Source of the DNA: a bacterium
GTDB lineage: Bacteria; Acidobacteriota; Polarisedimenticolia; Polarisedimenticolales; Polarisedimenticolaceae
Length of the DNA: 64,000 nt
Assembly: GCA_024226515.1 (NCBI GenBank)
Contig: JAAELQ010000146.1
Span: 89,338 to 153,337 of the forward strand
Direction: 5' to 3'
This document shows, in pieces, positions 18,749-27,781 of the stretch; the first letter of the stretch is position 1, and each line of letters starts with the position of its first letter. The translations under genes were made by a program, and so were the position numbers. The notes below the pieces were generated by a model. It made no database searches. It saw only the letters and a program-made list of their open reading frames with translations, and had not been told where the DNA came from.

Positions 18749-19270
18749 ATGAGCTACCGAACTCTGGGGTTGGCAGCGCTGGTCGGCTATGTCGTTTGCT
18801 TCGGGACGATCCACGCCGCCGAGAGCCTGTGTTGCACTCACGAGACCTATATCTGTTTCTCGGCGCCCACGCCCGTGGCGTGCGGGATCAACGCCGCCGG
18901 CGTCGATTCGTGCGACGAGTGCTTCGCGCCGCAGGCGGCCGGCTCGGTCGAGCCGTTGACGCTGGACAAGGTCACGGGACCCGGCATCCGGTTGAGCTGG
19001 GGTGCGTCGTGCATATCGAGCGACTCGGACTACGCGGTCTACGAGGGGCTCCTCGGCAGTTTCAACAGTCACGTCCCGGTCGGCGACGCGTTCTGCAGCA
19101 CGCAGGGGATGCGGCAGGTGACGATCACCCCCGCCGACGGAAGTCGCTACTACCTCGTCGTGCCGTTCGGCGCGATGCGCGAGGGATCGTACGGGACCGA
19201 CGGGGACGGCGCTCCGCGCCCTCCGAGCGCGCAGGCCTGCCTGCCGCAGCTCGTCGGGGACTGTCCGTAG
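18749..19270 (+). CDS. Secreted cysteine-rich protein of unknown function
   Basis: 173 residues with an N-terminal signal segment (LGLAALVGYVVCFGTIHAAE). The mature part carries about 11 cysteines, including CCTHETYIC, CDEC and the C-terminal GDCP end, suggesting a disulfide-bonded extracellular domain. The stretch VTGPGIRLSWGASC followed by DYAVYEG resembles the beta-sandwich fibronectin-like modules of secreted bacterial proteins, but I cannot assign a family. The start is the ATG preceded by GGGAGGGG at about 8 nt. It follows the preceding unknown gene by 30 bp. Confidence 0.72.
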   Translation: MSYRTLGLAALVGYVVCFGTIHAAESLCCTHETYICFSAPTPVACGINAAGVDSCDECFAPQAAGSVEPLTLDKVTGPGIRLSWGASCISSDSDYAVYEGLLGSFNSHVPVGDAFCSTQGMRQVTITPADGSRYYLVVPFGAMREGSYGTDGDGAPRPPSAQACLPQLVGDCP

Positions 19271-19280
19271 CCACGGCCTG

Positions 19281-20627
19281 TTATTCGGCGTCGCCCGACA
19301 GCTTCGACCTGGCCTTCCGGCGCCGCGCCAGTCGATCGTCTAGCTCGCGCTCGAAGCCCCGCGTCGTCGGCTCGTAGAACCGGCGCCCGCGCAACCGCTC
19401 GGGCAGGCACTCGAGGTCGGTCACGGCGTCGGCGTGGTCGTGCGCGTAGCGATAACCCTTGCCGTAGCCCTCGGCCTTCATCGCGCCGGTGGGCGCGTTG
19501 CGCAGGGCGAGCGGTACGGGGTCCGTGGCGCCCTGCTCGATGGCGCCTCGGGCGGCGGACCAGGCCTTCGTGAGCGCGTTCGACTTGGGCGCCGTCGCGC
19601 AGTAGATCGCGGCCTGGGTGAGGGCCAGCGCGCCCTCGGGCAGGCCGAGGAAGTGCAGCGCGTCCCGCGCGCTCGTCGTCACCGCCAGGGCCTGAGGATC
19701 GGCCAGGCCGACGTCCTCGCTGGCGAAGCGTACGATGCGGCGCGCAACGTACATCGGATCCTCGCCGGACTCGATCATCCGCGCCAGCCAGTAGACCGTG
19801 GCGTCCGGGTCCGAGTCGCGCATCGATTTTTGCAGGGCGCTGATCAGGTTGAAGTGCTCTTCGCCCGCCTTGTCGTAGCGCAGCGCCGGGGCCTGCAGCG
19901 CGTCCTTCAGCATCTCGTCGTCGACCGTGCGGGCGCCCGCGGGCGATTCCGCCAGTCGGGAGGCCAGCGTCTCGACGACGTTGAGCACGAAGCGCGCGTC
20001 GCCCGCTCCCTGCCGCGCCAGCTCGGCGACGAGCCGCTCGGGGCAGTCGATGCTCAGCTCTCCGACGCCGTTCTCGGCGTCCCCGAGCGTGCGGCGGATC
20101 AGCTCGGCCAGATCGTCGTCACCCAGCCGCTCGAGCCGGTACACGCGGGAGCGTGACAGCAGCGCGGAGTTGATCTCGAACGACGGGTTCTCGGTCGTCG
20201 CCCCGATCAACACGATCGTGCCACGCTCGACGTGGGGCAGGAACGCGTCCTGCTGCGCCTTGTTGAAGCGGTGGATCTCGTCGACGAACAGCACGGTTCG
20301 TCGTCCCTGCGCGCGGTGCAGGCGCTCGGCGTCCTGCATCACGGCGCGCACTTCCTTGATCCCCGACATCACGGCCGAGAAGGGGAGGAAGGGCGCCCGC
20401 GTGTTCGAGGCGATGATGCGGGCCAGCGTCGTCTTGCCGCAGCCCGGTGGGCCCCAGAGCACGATCGAACCGAAGTCGTCGCGTTCCACGGCGCGGCGCA
20501 GCGAGGCGCCGTCACCGAGCAGGTGCCGCTGCCCGAGAAACGCCTCGAGCGTCCGGGGCCGCATGCGCTCGGCTAGCGGCGCCGAGGCTCCCGAGGGGGA
20601 AGCAGTGTCGTCGTCAAAGAGTCCCAC
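19281..20627 (-). CDS. rarA: Replication-associated recombination protein A (AAA+ ATPase)
   Basis: 448-residue AAA+ ATPase of the RarA/MgsA/WRNIP1 family acting at stalled replication forks with SSB. Walker A is GPPGCGKTT (about residues 59-67), Walker B VLFVDEIHRFNKAQQDAFL, sensor 1 GATTENPSFEINSALLSR, and the C-terminal tetramerisation region includes SMRDSDPDATVYWLARM. The start is GTG (VGLFDDD). Length and motifs match the family throughout. It stands alone between secreted protein genes and converges with the cysteine-rich protein gene. Confidence 0.96.
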   Translation of the reverse strand: MGLFDDDTASPSGASAPLAERMRPRTLEAFLGQRHLLGDGASLRRAVERDDFGSIVLWGPPGCGKTTLARIIASNTRAPFLPFSAVMSGIKEVRAVMQDAERLHRAQGRRTVLFVDEIHRFNKAQQDAFLPHVERGTIVLIGATTENPSFEINSALLSRSRVYRLERLGDDDLAELIRRTLGDAENGVGELSIDCPERLVAELARQGAGDARFVLNVVETLASRLAESPAGARTVDDEMLKDALQAPALRYDKAGEEHFNLISALQKSMRDSDPDATVYWLARMIESGEDPMYVARRIVRFASEDVGLADPQALAVTTSARDALHFLGLPEGALALTQAAIYCATAPKSNALTKAWSAARGAIEQGATDPVPLALRNAPTGAMKAEGYGKGYRYAHDHADAVTDLECLPERLRGRRFYEPTTRGFERELDDRLARRRKARSKLSGDAE

Positions 20628-20643
20628 GCCGACCCGGCCGGGC

Positions 20644-21153
20644 TCAGAATCCGCTGGCCGGGGCCTCGTCGTCTTCCGTCAACTCGTCGATCGCGAACAG
20701 GGACACGACGACGATGCCGCCGGTGATGATCCAGCCGAGGAGGTTCGATCCGCCGGCCGCGGCGCCGGACGTGCCTCCGCTGCCCTGGTAGTTCGGGGCG
20801 TTCGAGGACAGCTGCAGCGCGACCGGCCGGTTCGAGCCCTTCGCGATCTGCATGTTGTTCGAGGCCAGGAAGGCGCCCTCGGAGGTGTCGATCAGCAGCG
20901 TGTAGCCGCCGGCCGGCGCGGCGTCGATGCGGAAGTTACCGCTGTTGCCCGTGGGCTGGGATTCGAACGTGCGCCCCGTCTTCTGGTCGAGGAGGGTCAC
21001 CACGGCACCGGTCCGCGGGGTCACCCCGTCGGACTGGACCACGCGTCCGCTGAACACGGCACCGGTGGACGCCTGGACCGGCATGACAGACAACGAGACG
21101 ATCGAGACCGTCAGCAGGCAGGCCAGGGCGTGCCGGATTCGACTGGACGACAT
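20644..21153 (-). CDS. Exported carboxypeptidase-regulatory-like (CnaB-type) protein with C-terminal membrane helix
   Basis: 169 residues: signal peptide (to about residue 28, PVQAS), one beta-sandwich module of the carboxypeptidase-regulatory/CnaB type (FSGRVVQSDGVTPRTGAVVT to about residue 115), a Gly/Ser/Ala linker, a hydrophobic helix (LLGWIITGGIVVVSLFAI), and an acidic tail. It is therefore probably membrane-anchored at the C-terminus with the beta domain outside. It has its own promoter and an AAGGAGGAG ribosome site 6 nt from the ATG. A related gene lies immediately upstream, 93 bp away. Confidence 0.78.
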   Translation of the reverse strand: MSSSRIRHALACLLTVSIVSLSVMPVQASTGAVFSGRVVQSDGVTPRTGAVVTLLDQKTGRTFESQPTGNSGNFRIDAAPAGGYTLLIDTSEGAFLASNNMQIAKGSNRPVALQLSSNAPNYQGSGGTSGAAAGGSNLLGWIITGGIVVVSLFAIDELTEDDEAPASGF

Positions 21154-21204
21154 CGGGGACTCCTCCTTAGAAGGTCGGGCACCACACCGGTACCGAGGCC
21201 GGTC

Positions 21205-21233
21205 ATTTTCGGGCCGTATGGCGGTTCTGTCAA
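21205..21233 (-). promoter_or_regulatory. Sigma70-like promoter for the downstream CnaB-type gene
   Basis: On the minus strand TTGACA (a perfect -35 consensus), a 17-bp spacer and GAAAAT as -10. It lies in the 93-bp gap between the two CnaB-type genes, about 50 nt before the ATG of the downstream one. Confidence 0.6.
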
Positions 21234-21246
21234 GGCGAAGCGGGGA

Positions 21247-21834
21247 CTACGGCTGCGACGCGCTGGCCGGTGGGCCGTTGGAACTGCTGCTGCTGCCGCC
21301 GGCGACCGACAGCAGAACGACGGCAGCGCCGCCGGCCACGATCGCGACGCCCTTCGGGCTGCGCCAGAAAGCGCGTCCCGTCAGTTTTTCCTGCACCACC
21401 GCGAGGCCCGAGGGGTCGGCGGAGGAGCCGGGGAACGATCGGCGCTGCGGATCGTCCGCATCGGCCTGGTCGCTGAACGTCGAAAGCGTCATGTTCGCGG
21501 ACGCTTTGCCGCTGGGGGGCAGGTTGATCACCTGGTTTGCCACGAAGATGCCGTCCGGGGTCTCGATCGCCAGGTCGTAGTAACCGAAAGGCAGCTCGTT
21601 CAGCGCATACTCGCCCTTGCCGGAGGTCGGTTCGGACGTGTAGGTCGTCTCGGTCGAGAGGTGATACGCGATGACGCGCACGCCGGCGGCAGGGCTCTTC
21701 CCGTCCGCGCCCAGGATCCGGCCGCTCAGGCGGGAGAAGGTCTGCTCCTCCGCGGGTTGGGCGACGACGACCGTCGAGAGGCAAGCGAGCAGGGCGAGGG
21801 ATAAGCCCAGGCCTCGAATCCGGCGAGATTTCAT
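21247..21834 (-). CDS. Exported carboxypeptidase-regulatory-like (CnaB-type) protein, second copy
   Basis: 195 residues: signal peptide (MKSRRIRGLGLSLALLACLS, cleavage near VVVAQ), beta-sandwich module (about 30-120, LSGRILGADGKSPAAGVRV, ELPFGYYDLAIETPDGIFV), a polar segment, then the helix GVAIVAGGAAVVLLSVAG and a Ser-rich tail. Domain order equals that of the neighbouring 169-residue protein although sequence similarity is low; they are probably paralogues or a functional pair. The start chosen is the ATG at the signal peptide; the frame is open 45 nt further upstream. Confidence 0.78.
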   Translation of the reverse strand: MKSRRIRGLGLSLALLACLSTVVVAQPAEEQTFSRLSGRILGADGKSPAAGVRVIAYHLSTETTYTSEPTSGKGEYALNELPFGYYDLAIETPDGIFVANQVINLPPSGKASANMTLSTFSDQADADDPQRRSFPGSSADPSGLAVVQEKLTGRAFWRSPKGVAIVAGGAAVVLLSVAGGSSSSSNGPPASASQP

Positions 21835-21931
21835 CGATTGACCTGCAGGGATAACCAGAATTAAAATTCCACAGTCCAATTTAGGACTTCGACGCCACTG
21901 TGCGCAACCCGGGGGGAGAACGAGGGATGCG

Positions 21932-22249
21932 TTGGAGCATCAAAACGCCCGAGTAGAGCCGAATCCAGACGATCCCGCGACCCGGCGCCGCCGGCGTTCC
22001 TCGGGCAGACGGCGCCGCCGTCGACGAAAAAGCGGCGGCCGCCGGAGCCTGCGTGGGATCTACTTCGGCCTCGCCGCCCTGTGGGGTTTCCTGATCGGGA
22101 GCGGGGCGATCGTCGCGGCCCTGGTTCTTGCCGGGCAGCAGGTCCGCTCCAGCCCGACGCTTGCCGGCGTGCTCGCCGGGGGATCGCTGCTCGCCGTGGG
22201 TGGGGGCGGCATCGCCGCCCGGGCCTACCGCGAGGCCTCGGGCCGCTAG
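21932..22249 (+). CDS. Small basic membrane protein
   Basis: 105 residues with a strongly arginine-rich N-terminal 45 residues (RRRRRSSGRRRRRRRK) followed by two hydrophobic helices (about 44-68 and 76-95). The only reasonable start is TTG, behind a GGGGGGAGAACGAGGG stretch. No family recognised. The basic N-terminus is expected to stay in the cytoplasm and could touch nucleic acid or acidic lipids, which is speculation. It ends 12 bp before the convergent glycosyltransferase gene. Confidence 0.5.
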   Translation: MEHQNARVEPNPDDPATRRRRRSSGRRRRRRRKSGGRRSLRGIYFGLAALWGFLIGSGAIVAALVLAGQQVRSSPTLAGVLAGGSLLAVGGGGIAARAYREASGR

Positions 22250-22260
22250 TCGGCGACGCC

Positions 22261-22968
22261 CTAGTCGAGGCGGAGCAGGCCGTATTTGAGGATGCAGCGC
22301 AGTGCGGACACACCGTCGCGCCAGTTGATCTTCTTGCCTTCCTCGTAGGTGCGGCCCCAGTAGCTGATGCCGACCTCGAAGATGCGCGGGTTCAATCGCG
22401 AGATCTTCGCCGTCACCTCGGGCTCGAACCCGAAGCGGCACTCACGCAGCTTCAGGCCCTTCAACAGATCGGCGCGGAAGAGCTTGTAGCAAGTCTCCAT
22501 GTCGGTCAGGTTGAGGTTCGTGCAGGCGTTGGAGAGCAACGTGAGGAACCGGTTGCCGATCGAATGCCAGAAGAACAGGACGCGATGGGCGTCGGCTCCG
22601 ATGAAGCGCGAGCCGTAGACGACGTCGGCCTTGCCGGCGAGCACCGGAGCCAGCAACTTGTTGTATTCGCCGGGGTCGTACTCCAGATCGGCGTCCTGGA
22701 TGACGATGTAATCGCCCGACGCCTCGGCGAAGCCGCGATGCAGCGCTGCGCCCTTCCCGCGGTTCTCCGGCTGCAGGAAGACCCGCACGCGTGGGTCCCG
22801 TCCCAGATCGGCGAGGATCTCCCGCGTGCGATCCGTCGACCCGTCGTCGACGATCACCAGCTCGCGCTCGACTCCCTCGGGGAGGGACACCGTGAGAACG
22901 GCGTCGACCAGGCTGGCGACCGTCGCCTCCTCGTTGTACGCCGGAATCACGATGGACAGCAGCGGCAA
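22261..22968 (-). CDS. Family 2 glycosyltransferase (dolichyl/polyprenyl-phosphate sugar transferase type)
   Basis: 235-residue GT-A enzyme with [13 protein letters not shown] at the N-terminus, [10 protein letters not shown], the nucleotide-sugar DXD-type site [11 protein letters not shown], and GSRF. Length and motifs match DPM1/Alg5-like transferases that move a sugar from a nucleotide donor to polyprenyl phosphate on the cytoplasmic face of the membrane. No C-terminal membrane anchor is visible. It lies 66 bp downstream of the flippase gene on the same strand, consistent with polysaccharide or glycan assembly. Confidence 0.9.
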   Translation of the reverse strand: MPLLSIVIPAYNEEATVASLVDAVLTVSLPEGVERELVIVDDGSTDRTREILADLGRDPRVRVFLQPENRGKGAALHRGFAEASGDYIVIQDADLEYDPGEYNKLLAPVLAGKADVVYGSRFIGADAHRVLFFWHSIGNRFLTLLSNACTNLNLTDMETCYKLFRADLLKGLKLRECRFGFEPEVTAKISRLNPRIFEVGISYWGRTYEEGKKINWRDGVSALRCILKYGLLRLD

Positions 22969-23034
22969 GGGATCTCCTGTGGAAACCGCAAAACACCCGC
23001 GGGACGGCGAGGTTATTGGATGGCCCGCATCAGG

Positions 23035-24276
23035 TCAAGAACGCCAGGACCAGCACAGTCCGGTCCAGTTGACCGTTGCCAGGACCGCCACGGCCAGAGC
23101 GAAACCCGCCGCAGCCCCCTCGAGTCCGTAGCGCGCCGTCAGCCAGGGCCCGGCCGAGAGCGTCGTGACCGTGGCCAGCAGGTGGCCGACGAAAGCGATC
23201 TGCGGCTGCTGCCGGCTCATCACGAGGATGCTTGCGGGGTAGAGCGCTGCCCGCAGCAGCGGAATCATGGCGAACACGGGCAGGATCGACGCCGCGGCGC
23301 GCGCGTCCTCGGTGAAGATCCGCAGCATCACCCACTCGCCGAACAGCAGCACCGCCGCCGCGTAGGCCAGCCCGATCGCCCCGTAGATCGCCACGAGACG
23401 CAGGGCGAGACGGCGCTCGCCGCGAAGATCGAGGTTCGGCAGATCCCTCGCCGCCTCGGGGAGGAACAGCAACCCGAGCCCGACGGCGATCTGCTCGTAG
23501 GGCAGCACCAGCGTGTCGGCCGCCTTCAGGTGCCCCGCGGCGGTCTCCGACAGCATCGCGCCGGCGATCAGGTAGTACGCTCGGTGCCCCCCGAGGACGA
23601 ACGGCACCGAGAGCAGGATCCAACGTCCGAACACCCAGTGCCGGGCGAGGAGCGGACGGATCTCGTGCGGGGAGCGCAGAAAGGAGCCGCGCCATTGCAC
23701 GGCGCAGACCGCGAACGACGCGGCCGCGAGGACGAGGTAAACGCGAGGGATCGATCCCTGGCCGGTCACGGCGAGAGCTCCCAGTCCGACTGCGACCAGG
23801 GTCACGAACGCCGAGGATTGAATCGCGGCATCTCGGGGCGAGCGCTCGATGTAGAACCTGCGGCGCAAGATGTTCTGCATCGTGCTGAAGTTGGAGTACA
23901 GCAGCGCGCATAGAACCGCCGGGAGCAGCTCGGCGGTGCGCTCGTGCCACTGTGCGACGACAATCGCCGCGACGGCGAGCAGCAAGGTCAGCGGGACGAT
24001 GCTCGCCAGTTGAACGCGGAAGACGAATGCGTAGTATCCGGGGCGTTCGTCGTCCGCTGTCTGGGGGCCGAAGACCGACATCGCCTGCAATAGAAAGCCG
24101 TTCTGCACGCCATGGACGGCCAGCACGAGCAGGTACGTCATGGCGTACGTTCCGAGCGCGGCCAGGCCCAGCGAGTGGCCGATCCAGATACTGACGAGAA
24201 ACCCGACCAGGGCGGACATCCCCTGATCGAACACGCTGGCCAGCGGGCGAAGGAGCTTCTGTGGACCCGAGTTCAT
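23035..24276 (-). CDS. Polysaccharide flippase (Wzx/MOP family)
   Basis: 413-residue membrane protein with about 12 hydrophobic helices and the pattern of lipopolysaccharide/oligosaccharide flippases (start region VFDQGMSALVGFLVSIWIGH, as in Wzx N-termini). It would move undecaprenyl-linked repeat units across the inner membrane. The ATG start gives a normal family length. It is divergent from the polymerase gene at 24.4 kb with 119 bp between them, so the two probably share a regulatory region, and it is followed by the GT2 gene. Confidence 0.85.
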   Translation of the reverse strand: MNSGPQKLLRPLASVFDQGMSALVGFLVSIWIGHSLGLAALGTYAMTYLLVLAVHGVQNGFLLQAMSVFGPQTADDERPGYYAFVFRVQLASIVPLTLLLAVAAIVVAQWHERTAELLPAVLCALLYSNFSTMQNILRRRFYIERSPRDAAIQSSAFVTLVAVGLGALAVTGQGSIPRVYLVLAAASFAVCAVQWRGSFLRSPHEIRPLLARHWVFGRWILLSVPFVLGGHRAYYLIAGAMLSETAAGHLKAADTLVLPYEQIAVGLGLLFLPEAARDLPNLDLRGERRLALRLVAIYGAIGLAYAAAVLLFGEWVMLRIFTEDARAAASILPVFAMIPLLRAALYPASILVMSRQQPQIAFVGHLLATVTTLSAGPWLTARYGLEGAAAGFALAVAVLATVNWTGLCWSWRS

Positions 24277-24395
24277 GAAGCAACCAGGCTAGCAGGCGCG
24301 CCCGGGGAGGTTTGCGAATCCCCAGGGTTCCCGGTAGGTTGCGCAGGGGTGCGGCGACGCCCACTGCTCCGCACCCCGGAGTATCCGGCGCTTTC

Positions 24396-25847
24396 GTGAG
24401 CAACGACAGTCAAATCCGAACTCTGCTGGCGTTCTACCTGCTGATGGGGTTGGCGCTCGTCCTGCCGCTCTTTCTGTCGCATCGCGTCGCAGGTGCCACG
24501 ATCTCCCTGCCGCTGTTCCTCTCGTGGGGCGTCGTGGCCGTCTCTGCCACGCAGCTTGCTTACTTCACCTTTCTCGGCGAACGACGGTGGATGAGCCTGA
24601 CGTTCTGGGTCTTCACCTATGTCTGGATGGGACTCGCCGGATTCCAGCAGATCGCACACGGCCATTTTCCACTTCCGGATTCGTTCTACGACGATCGCCT
24701 GCTCAACCGAACCAACAGCGTCTTGTTGCTCGGCCTCGGGGCCCACATCGTCGGCTTCCACTGGCGTCGCGGTTCGCCGGCCCCACGCTGGGTGCGATCG
24801 CTGGAGCAGCGAGTGCTCGACTCGCGTCGAGCGTTCGTCGTGGGCATCTGCGCCGCAGGAGTTGCAGTGGCGTTGATCATCCTCCTCGGCGGTGCTGGGC
24901 AGATGCTCACCTCGCGTCGCGAGTTCTTCTCCCTCGTGGCGGATTTTGCCGGCACCGAGACTCAGGCAAGGCTGCGCGTGATCTTCGTCTCGTTGATCGT
25001 GGCGCCCTTCGTCTCGGCATATCTGCTCTGGGTCCTGTGGATGCGTAAGCGTGACACGCTGGGGGTTCACGCGAGGCTCCTCCTCGTGGCGCTACTCGCC
25101 GGTCTGGTGCTGATCAACGTGATCGTGAACAACCCGGGCAATCGCGCTCGTTACTGGTTCGGCACGATCGTATTGAGTCTGATCTTCGTCACTCTTCGCT
25201 GGAGCAAGCGTCTGTCCTTCCCGGCATGGTCCACGGCGTTGATCGTCGCCCTGCTGTTCGTGTTCCCTTACGCGGACATGTTCCGACTGAATCTCAATGC
25301 CGACGCGTGGAACTACCGCGGGATGCAGGCGATCGTGGACGAGGGTGACTACGACGCATTTCAGCAGACGACCAACGCGTTGATCTACGTCGACGACAAC
25401 GGCGTGCGTTGGGGGCGCCAGGCCGCAGGGACGTTCTTCTTCTTCGTCCCGCGTTCGGTGTGGGCCGGGAAGCCGCCGGCGTCGGGGGAGATGGTGGCCC
25501 AGCACATGGGCTACGCGCACCAGAATCTGTCGATGCCGATCTGGGGCGAGGCCTATCTCGATGGTGGGCTGCCTCTCGTGCTGCTCGTCTGTCTGGCGTA
25601 CGGTCGGTTGACACGGCTCGTGGAGGACTCGTGCGTGTCCTTGCCCGGAACCTCGCTGTCGTTGACCTCGATCGCGCTCCCGGTCTATGCGGCCTACCAG
25701 CTGTTTCTGCTGCGCGGTAGCCTGATGGTCGGGTTCGCTTACCTCGTTCCCGTCCTGCTCTTGTTCTGGGTCCACACGAGTCTCCCCCTTCAAGCCGATC
25801 GGCAGCGGGCGGAACTGGTCGCGACGGACAATCCGGCCACTCCATGA
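24396..25847 (+). CDS. Oligosaccharide repeat-unit polymerase-like membrane protein (Wzy type)
   Basis: 483 residues by the GTG start (VSNDSQIRT); the frame is open 84 nt upstream but that part is polar and unlike the family. About 10-12 hydrophobic helices with a large periplasmic loop (about residues 290-375) containing FFVPRSVWAGKPPASG, typical of O-antigen polymerases of the oligosaccharide repeat unit type. Function: joining of repeat units in the periplasm. Its stop overlaps the start of the sulfotransferase gene by 4 bp (ATGA), so they form a coupled pair. Confidence 0.78.
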   Translation: MSNDSQIRTLLAFYLLMGLALVLPLFLSHRVAGATISLPLFLSWGVVAVSATQLAYFTFLGERRWMSLTFWVFTYVWMGLAGFQQIAHGHFPLPDSFYDDRLLNRTNSVLLLGLGAHIVGFHWRRGSPAPRWVRSLEQRVLDSRRAFVVGICAAGVAVALIILLGGAGQMLTSRREFFSLVADFAGTETQARLRVIFVSLIVAPFVSAYLLWVLWMRKRDTLGVHARLLLVALLAGLVLINVIVNNPGNRARYWFGTIVLSLIFVTLRWSKRLSFPAWSTALIVALLFVFPYADMFRLNLNADAWNYRGMQAIVDEGDYDAFQQTTNALIYVDDNGVRWGRQAAGTFFFFVPRSVWAGKPPASGEMVAQHMGYAHQNLSMPIWGEAYLDGGLPLVLLVCLAYGRLTRLVEDSCVSLPGTSLSLTSIALPVYAAYQLFLLRGSLMVGFAYLVPVLLLFWVHTSLPLQADRQRAELVATDNPATP

Positions 25848-26659
25848 GCGGGGCTTCGCCGGACAGCCTGATCGTCGTCTCGCATCGTCGCTCCGGAACG
25901 CATCTGGCGCTCGACATGCTGCGGGGCAACCTGGCGCGCGCGGCCGAGGAGCCTTACCGGAATCTCGATCGGTGCCTTCCCGATCATGCCGAGCGGCGCG
26001 ACGTTGCCTGGGTCACGCGTCCGGGACGTGGCCTGGTCGTGTTCAAGTCGCACAGCCCGGGAGAACTGAGCGCCTTCTTCTCCGGCGCCGGCGGCGAGGC
26101 CGGGCGGGTGAACGATCTGGTTCAGCGCTCGCCGGTGGTCTACGTCTACCGCGACGGACGCGACGTGATGGTGTCGCAGTACGAGTACGAGAAACGCTTC
26201 GATCTCACCGTGCGGGCGATGACGTTCTCCGAGTACCTGCGTAGCGAACACCGGCTGGATCCCGGCAACGTCGCCGGAGCGCAGAATCGACCGGCCTACT
26301 GGGCGCAACACGTCGTTTCGTGGCTCGATCGGCCGAACTGTATCCCGACGGCCTTCGAGGATTGGCGGACAAGACCCGAGGAGGTCGTCGACCGAGTTGC
26401 GAGCCTGAGCGGAGTCCGACGCCGAGAGGAGTTCTTCGACGCGCGAGTCGTCCGCGCCCGGGGCTCCTTGCGGCGGATGATCCAGCGCGTTCGGATGAGA
26501 TGGTCGAGCCGTCACACGTCGGTCGAGTTCCGGCGTGGGCGTTCCGGTGCCTGGCGCAGCGAGTTCGACGGCGATGCGCTGGAGCTGTTCGAGGCCCATG
26601 CGGGCCGGGTGATGGATCGCCTGGGCTACGCGAAGGACCGCACGCGACAACTCGGGTGA
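25844..26659 (+). CDS. PAPS-dependent sulfotransferase
   Basis: 271-residue enzyme expected to transfer sulfate from PAPS to a hydroxyl. The 5'-phosphosulfate loop is SHRRSGTH (about residues 13-20), the 3'-phosphate-binding segment VYVYRDGRDVMVSQYEY (about 101-117), and the C-terminal loop RRGRSGAWRSEF fits the GxxGxWR signature. Translationally coupled to the Wzy-like gene by a 4-bp overlap, so the acceptor is probably the polysaccharide repeat unit; this is inference. No cys genes for PAPS synthesis lie in the window. Confidence 0.88.
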   Translation: MSGASPDSLIVVSHRRSGTHLALDMLRGNLARAAEEPYRNLDRCLPDHAERRDVAWVTRPGRGLVVFKSHSPGELSAFFSGAGGEAGRVNDLVQRSPVVYVYRDGRDVMVSQYEYEKRFDLTVRAMTFSEYLRSEHRLDPGNVAGAQNRPAYWAQHVVSWLDRPNCIPTAFEDWRTRPEEVVDRVASLSGVRRREEFFDARVVRARGSLRRMIQRVRMRWSSRHTSVEFRRGRSGAWRSEFDGDALELFEAHAGRVMDRLGYAKDRTRQLG

Positions 26660-26674
26660 TCCGGAGCGCGGCGG

Positions 26675-27781
26675 TCAACCGCCGTGCAGCCGGTCGACCT
26701 CTTGCAGGGCCTCGCGATCGTCCGGAGCGAGCGCCAGCAGCGAGTGCCAGTGACGCAGGGCGACTCCGGAGTGTCCCGTGCTCGCCTCCATGCGTGCAAG
26801 CCGTCGCAGGGCGTCGATCCGGGCCCCCGCGGACGAATCGGGCAACTCGTACAGCAGGCGATTCCATTCACGGCGTGCGCCGTCGATGTCTCCGAGCTGC
26901 TCCAGCGTCTCTCCGGCGAGCGCTCGAGCGAGGGCCGGGACGTCCTGGGTGTCGAGTGCCCGCCGAAGATCGCGCTGTGCCCCCGCGCGATCACCGCGCG
27001 CGGCTCGAAGCCGGGCGCGCAAGGTGAACGATGTCGCGCTGAACGTGGCTTCCCGATCGTCCTGCGGCGGAAACAACGCCGCGAGATCGTCCCAGTTCCG
27101 GGTGCGCACGGCTGCCGCCGCAAGACGGTCGAGCGCCGGGACGTGATCGGGCCAGCGATCGTGAAGCTGCTGCAGGCAGGCCAGTCCTTCGTTCGTACGC
27201 GCGTCGACGCGAAGCTGAAGACACCAGGCCATCCACGCCGAGGCGTTGTCGGGAATTGCGTCGTGCAACTCCGCATCGTAGAGCAGAGGCTCCAGCTGCG
27301 ACAGCAGGCGAGCCGCCGCGTCGGGATCGTAGCCGAACATCCGCCGCGTGATGGCCTGCGCGTGGTCGACGTCCCGGCAGCGCGCCAGTACGATCGCCGA
27401 TCGACGCACGACGGGAACCGTCACGGGTGAGAGCTTCGCGGCAATCCGAGCGTGGAACGCCGCGGCGGAAGACTCTTCGATGTCGGCGGCGACCGCGAGG
27501 ATCAGGGCCGCATAGTCGACTCGTGCCCGTGCGTTCAAGGGTCTTTGCTCGACGATCGTGCGCAGACTACGCAGGGCATCGCGCACGGCCGGCGATCGAC
27601 CTTCCGTCTCCAGCGATCGGTCGACGGCGTCCCGTGCCCTCGTGCGCGTTTCGTTGCCGCTGCGAGCGGCGTCGGCACCGGCGAGTGTCGCCAGAGCTGC
27701 CGCGAAGAACAGCGCGCCGGCAAGCGTGACGCTGACGACGCGTTGCGCCGACCGGTCGTCGATCTGTTGGGCCGGCTTCAT
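26675..27781 (-). CDS. Membrane-anchored TPR protein, last gene of exopolysaccharide operon 1
   Basis: 368 residues. An N-terminal hydrophobic segment (VVSVTLAGALFFAAALATLAG) is followed by repeated helical pairs of TPR type, the clearest being residues about 285-365 (ARIDALRRLARMEASTGHSG, ending DDREALQEVDRLHGG). The ATG overlaps the stop of the ligase gene as ATGA, indicating coupling. A TPR protein also ends operon 2, so this is a recurrent part of the module; TPR proteins often act as scaffolds for secretion machinery, which is inference here. Confidence 0.8.
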   Translation of the reverse strand: MKPAQQIDDRSAQRVVSVTLAGALFFAAALATLAGADAARSGNETRTRARDAVDRSLETEGRSPAVRDALRSLRTIVEQRPLNARARVDYAALILAVAADIEESSAAAFHARIAAKLSPVTVPVVRRSAIVLARCRDVDHAQAITRRMFGYDPDAAARLLSQLEPLLYDAELHDAIPDNASAWMAWCLQLRVDARTNEGLACLQQLHDRWPDHVPALDRLAAAAVRTRNWDDLAALFPPQDDREATFSATSFTLRARLRAARGDRAGAQRDLRRALDTQDVPALARALAGETLEQLGDIDGARREWNRLLYELPDSSAGARIDALRRLARMEASTGHSGVALRHWHSLLALAPDDREALQEVDRLHGG

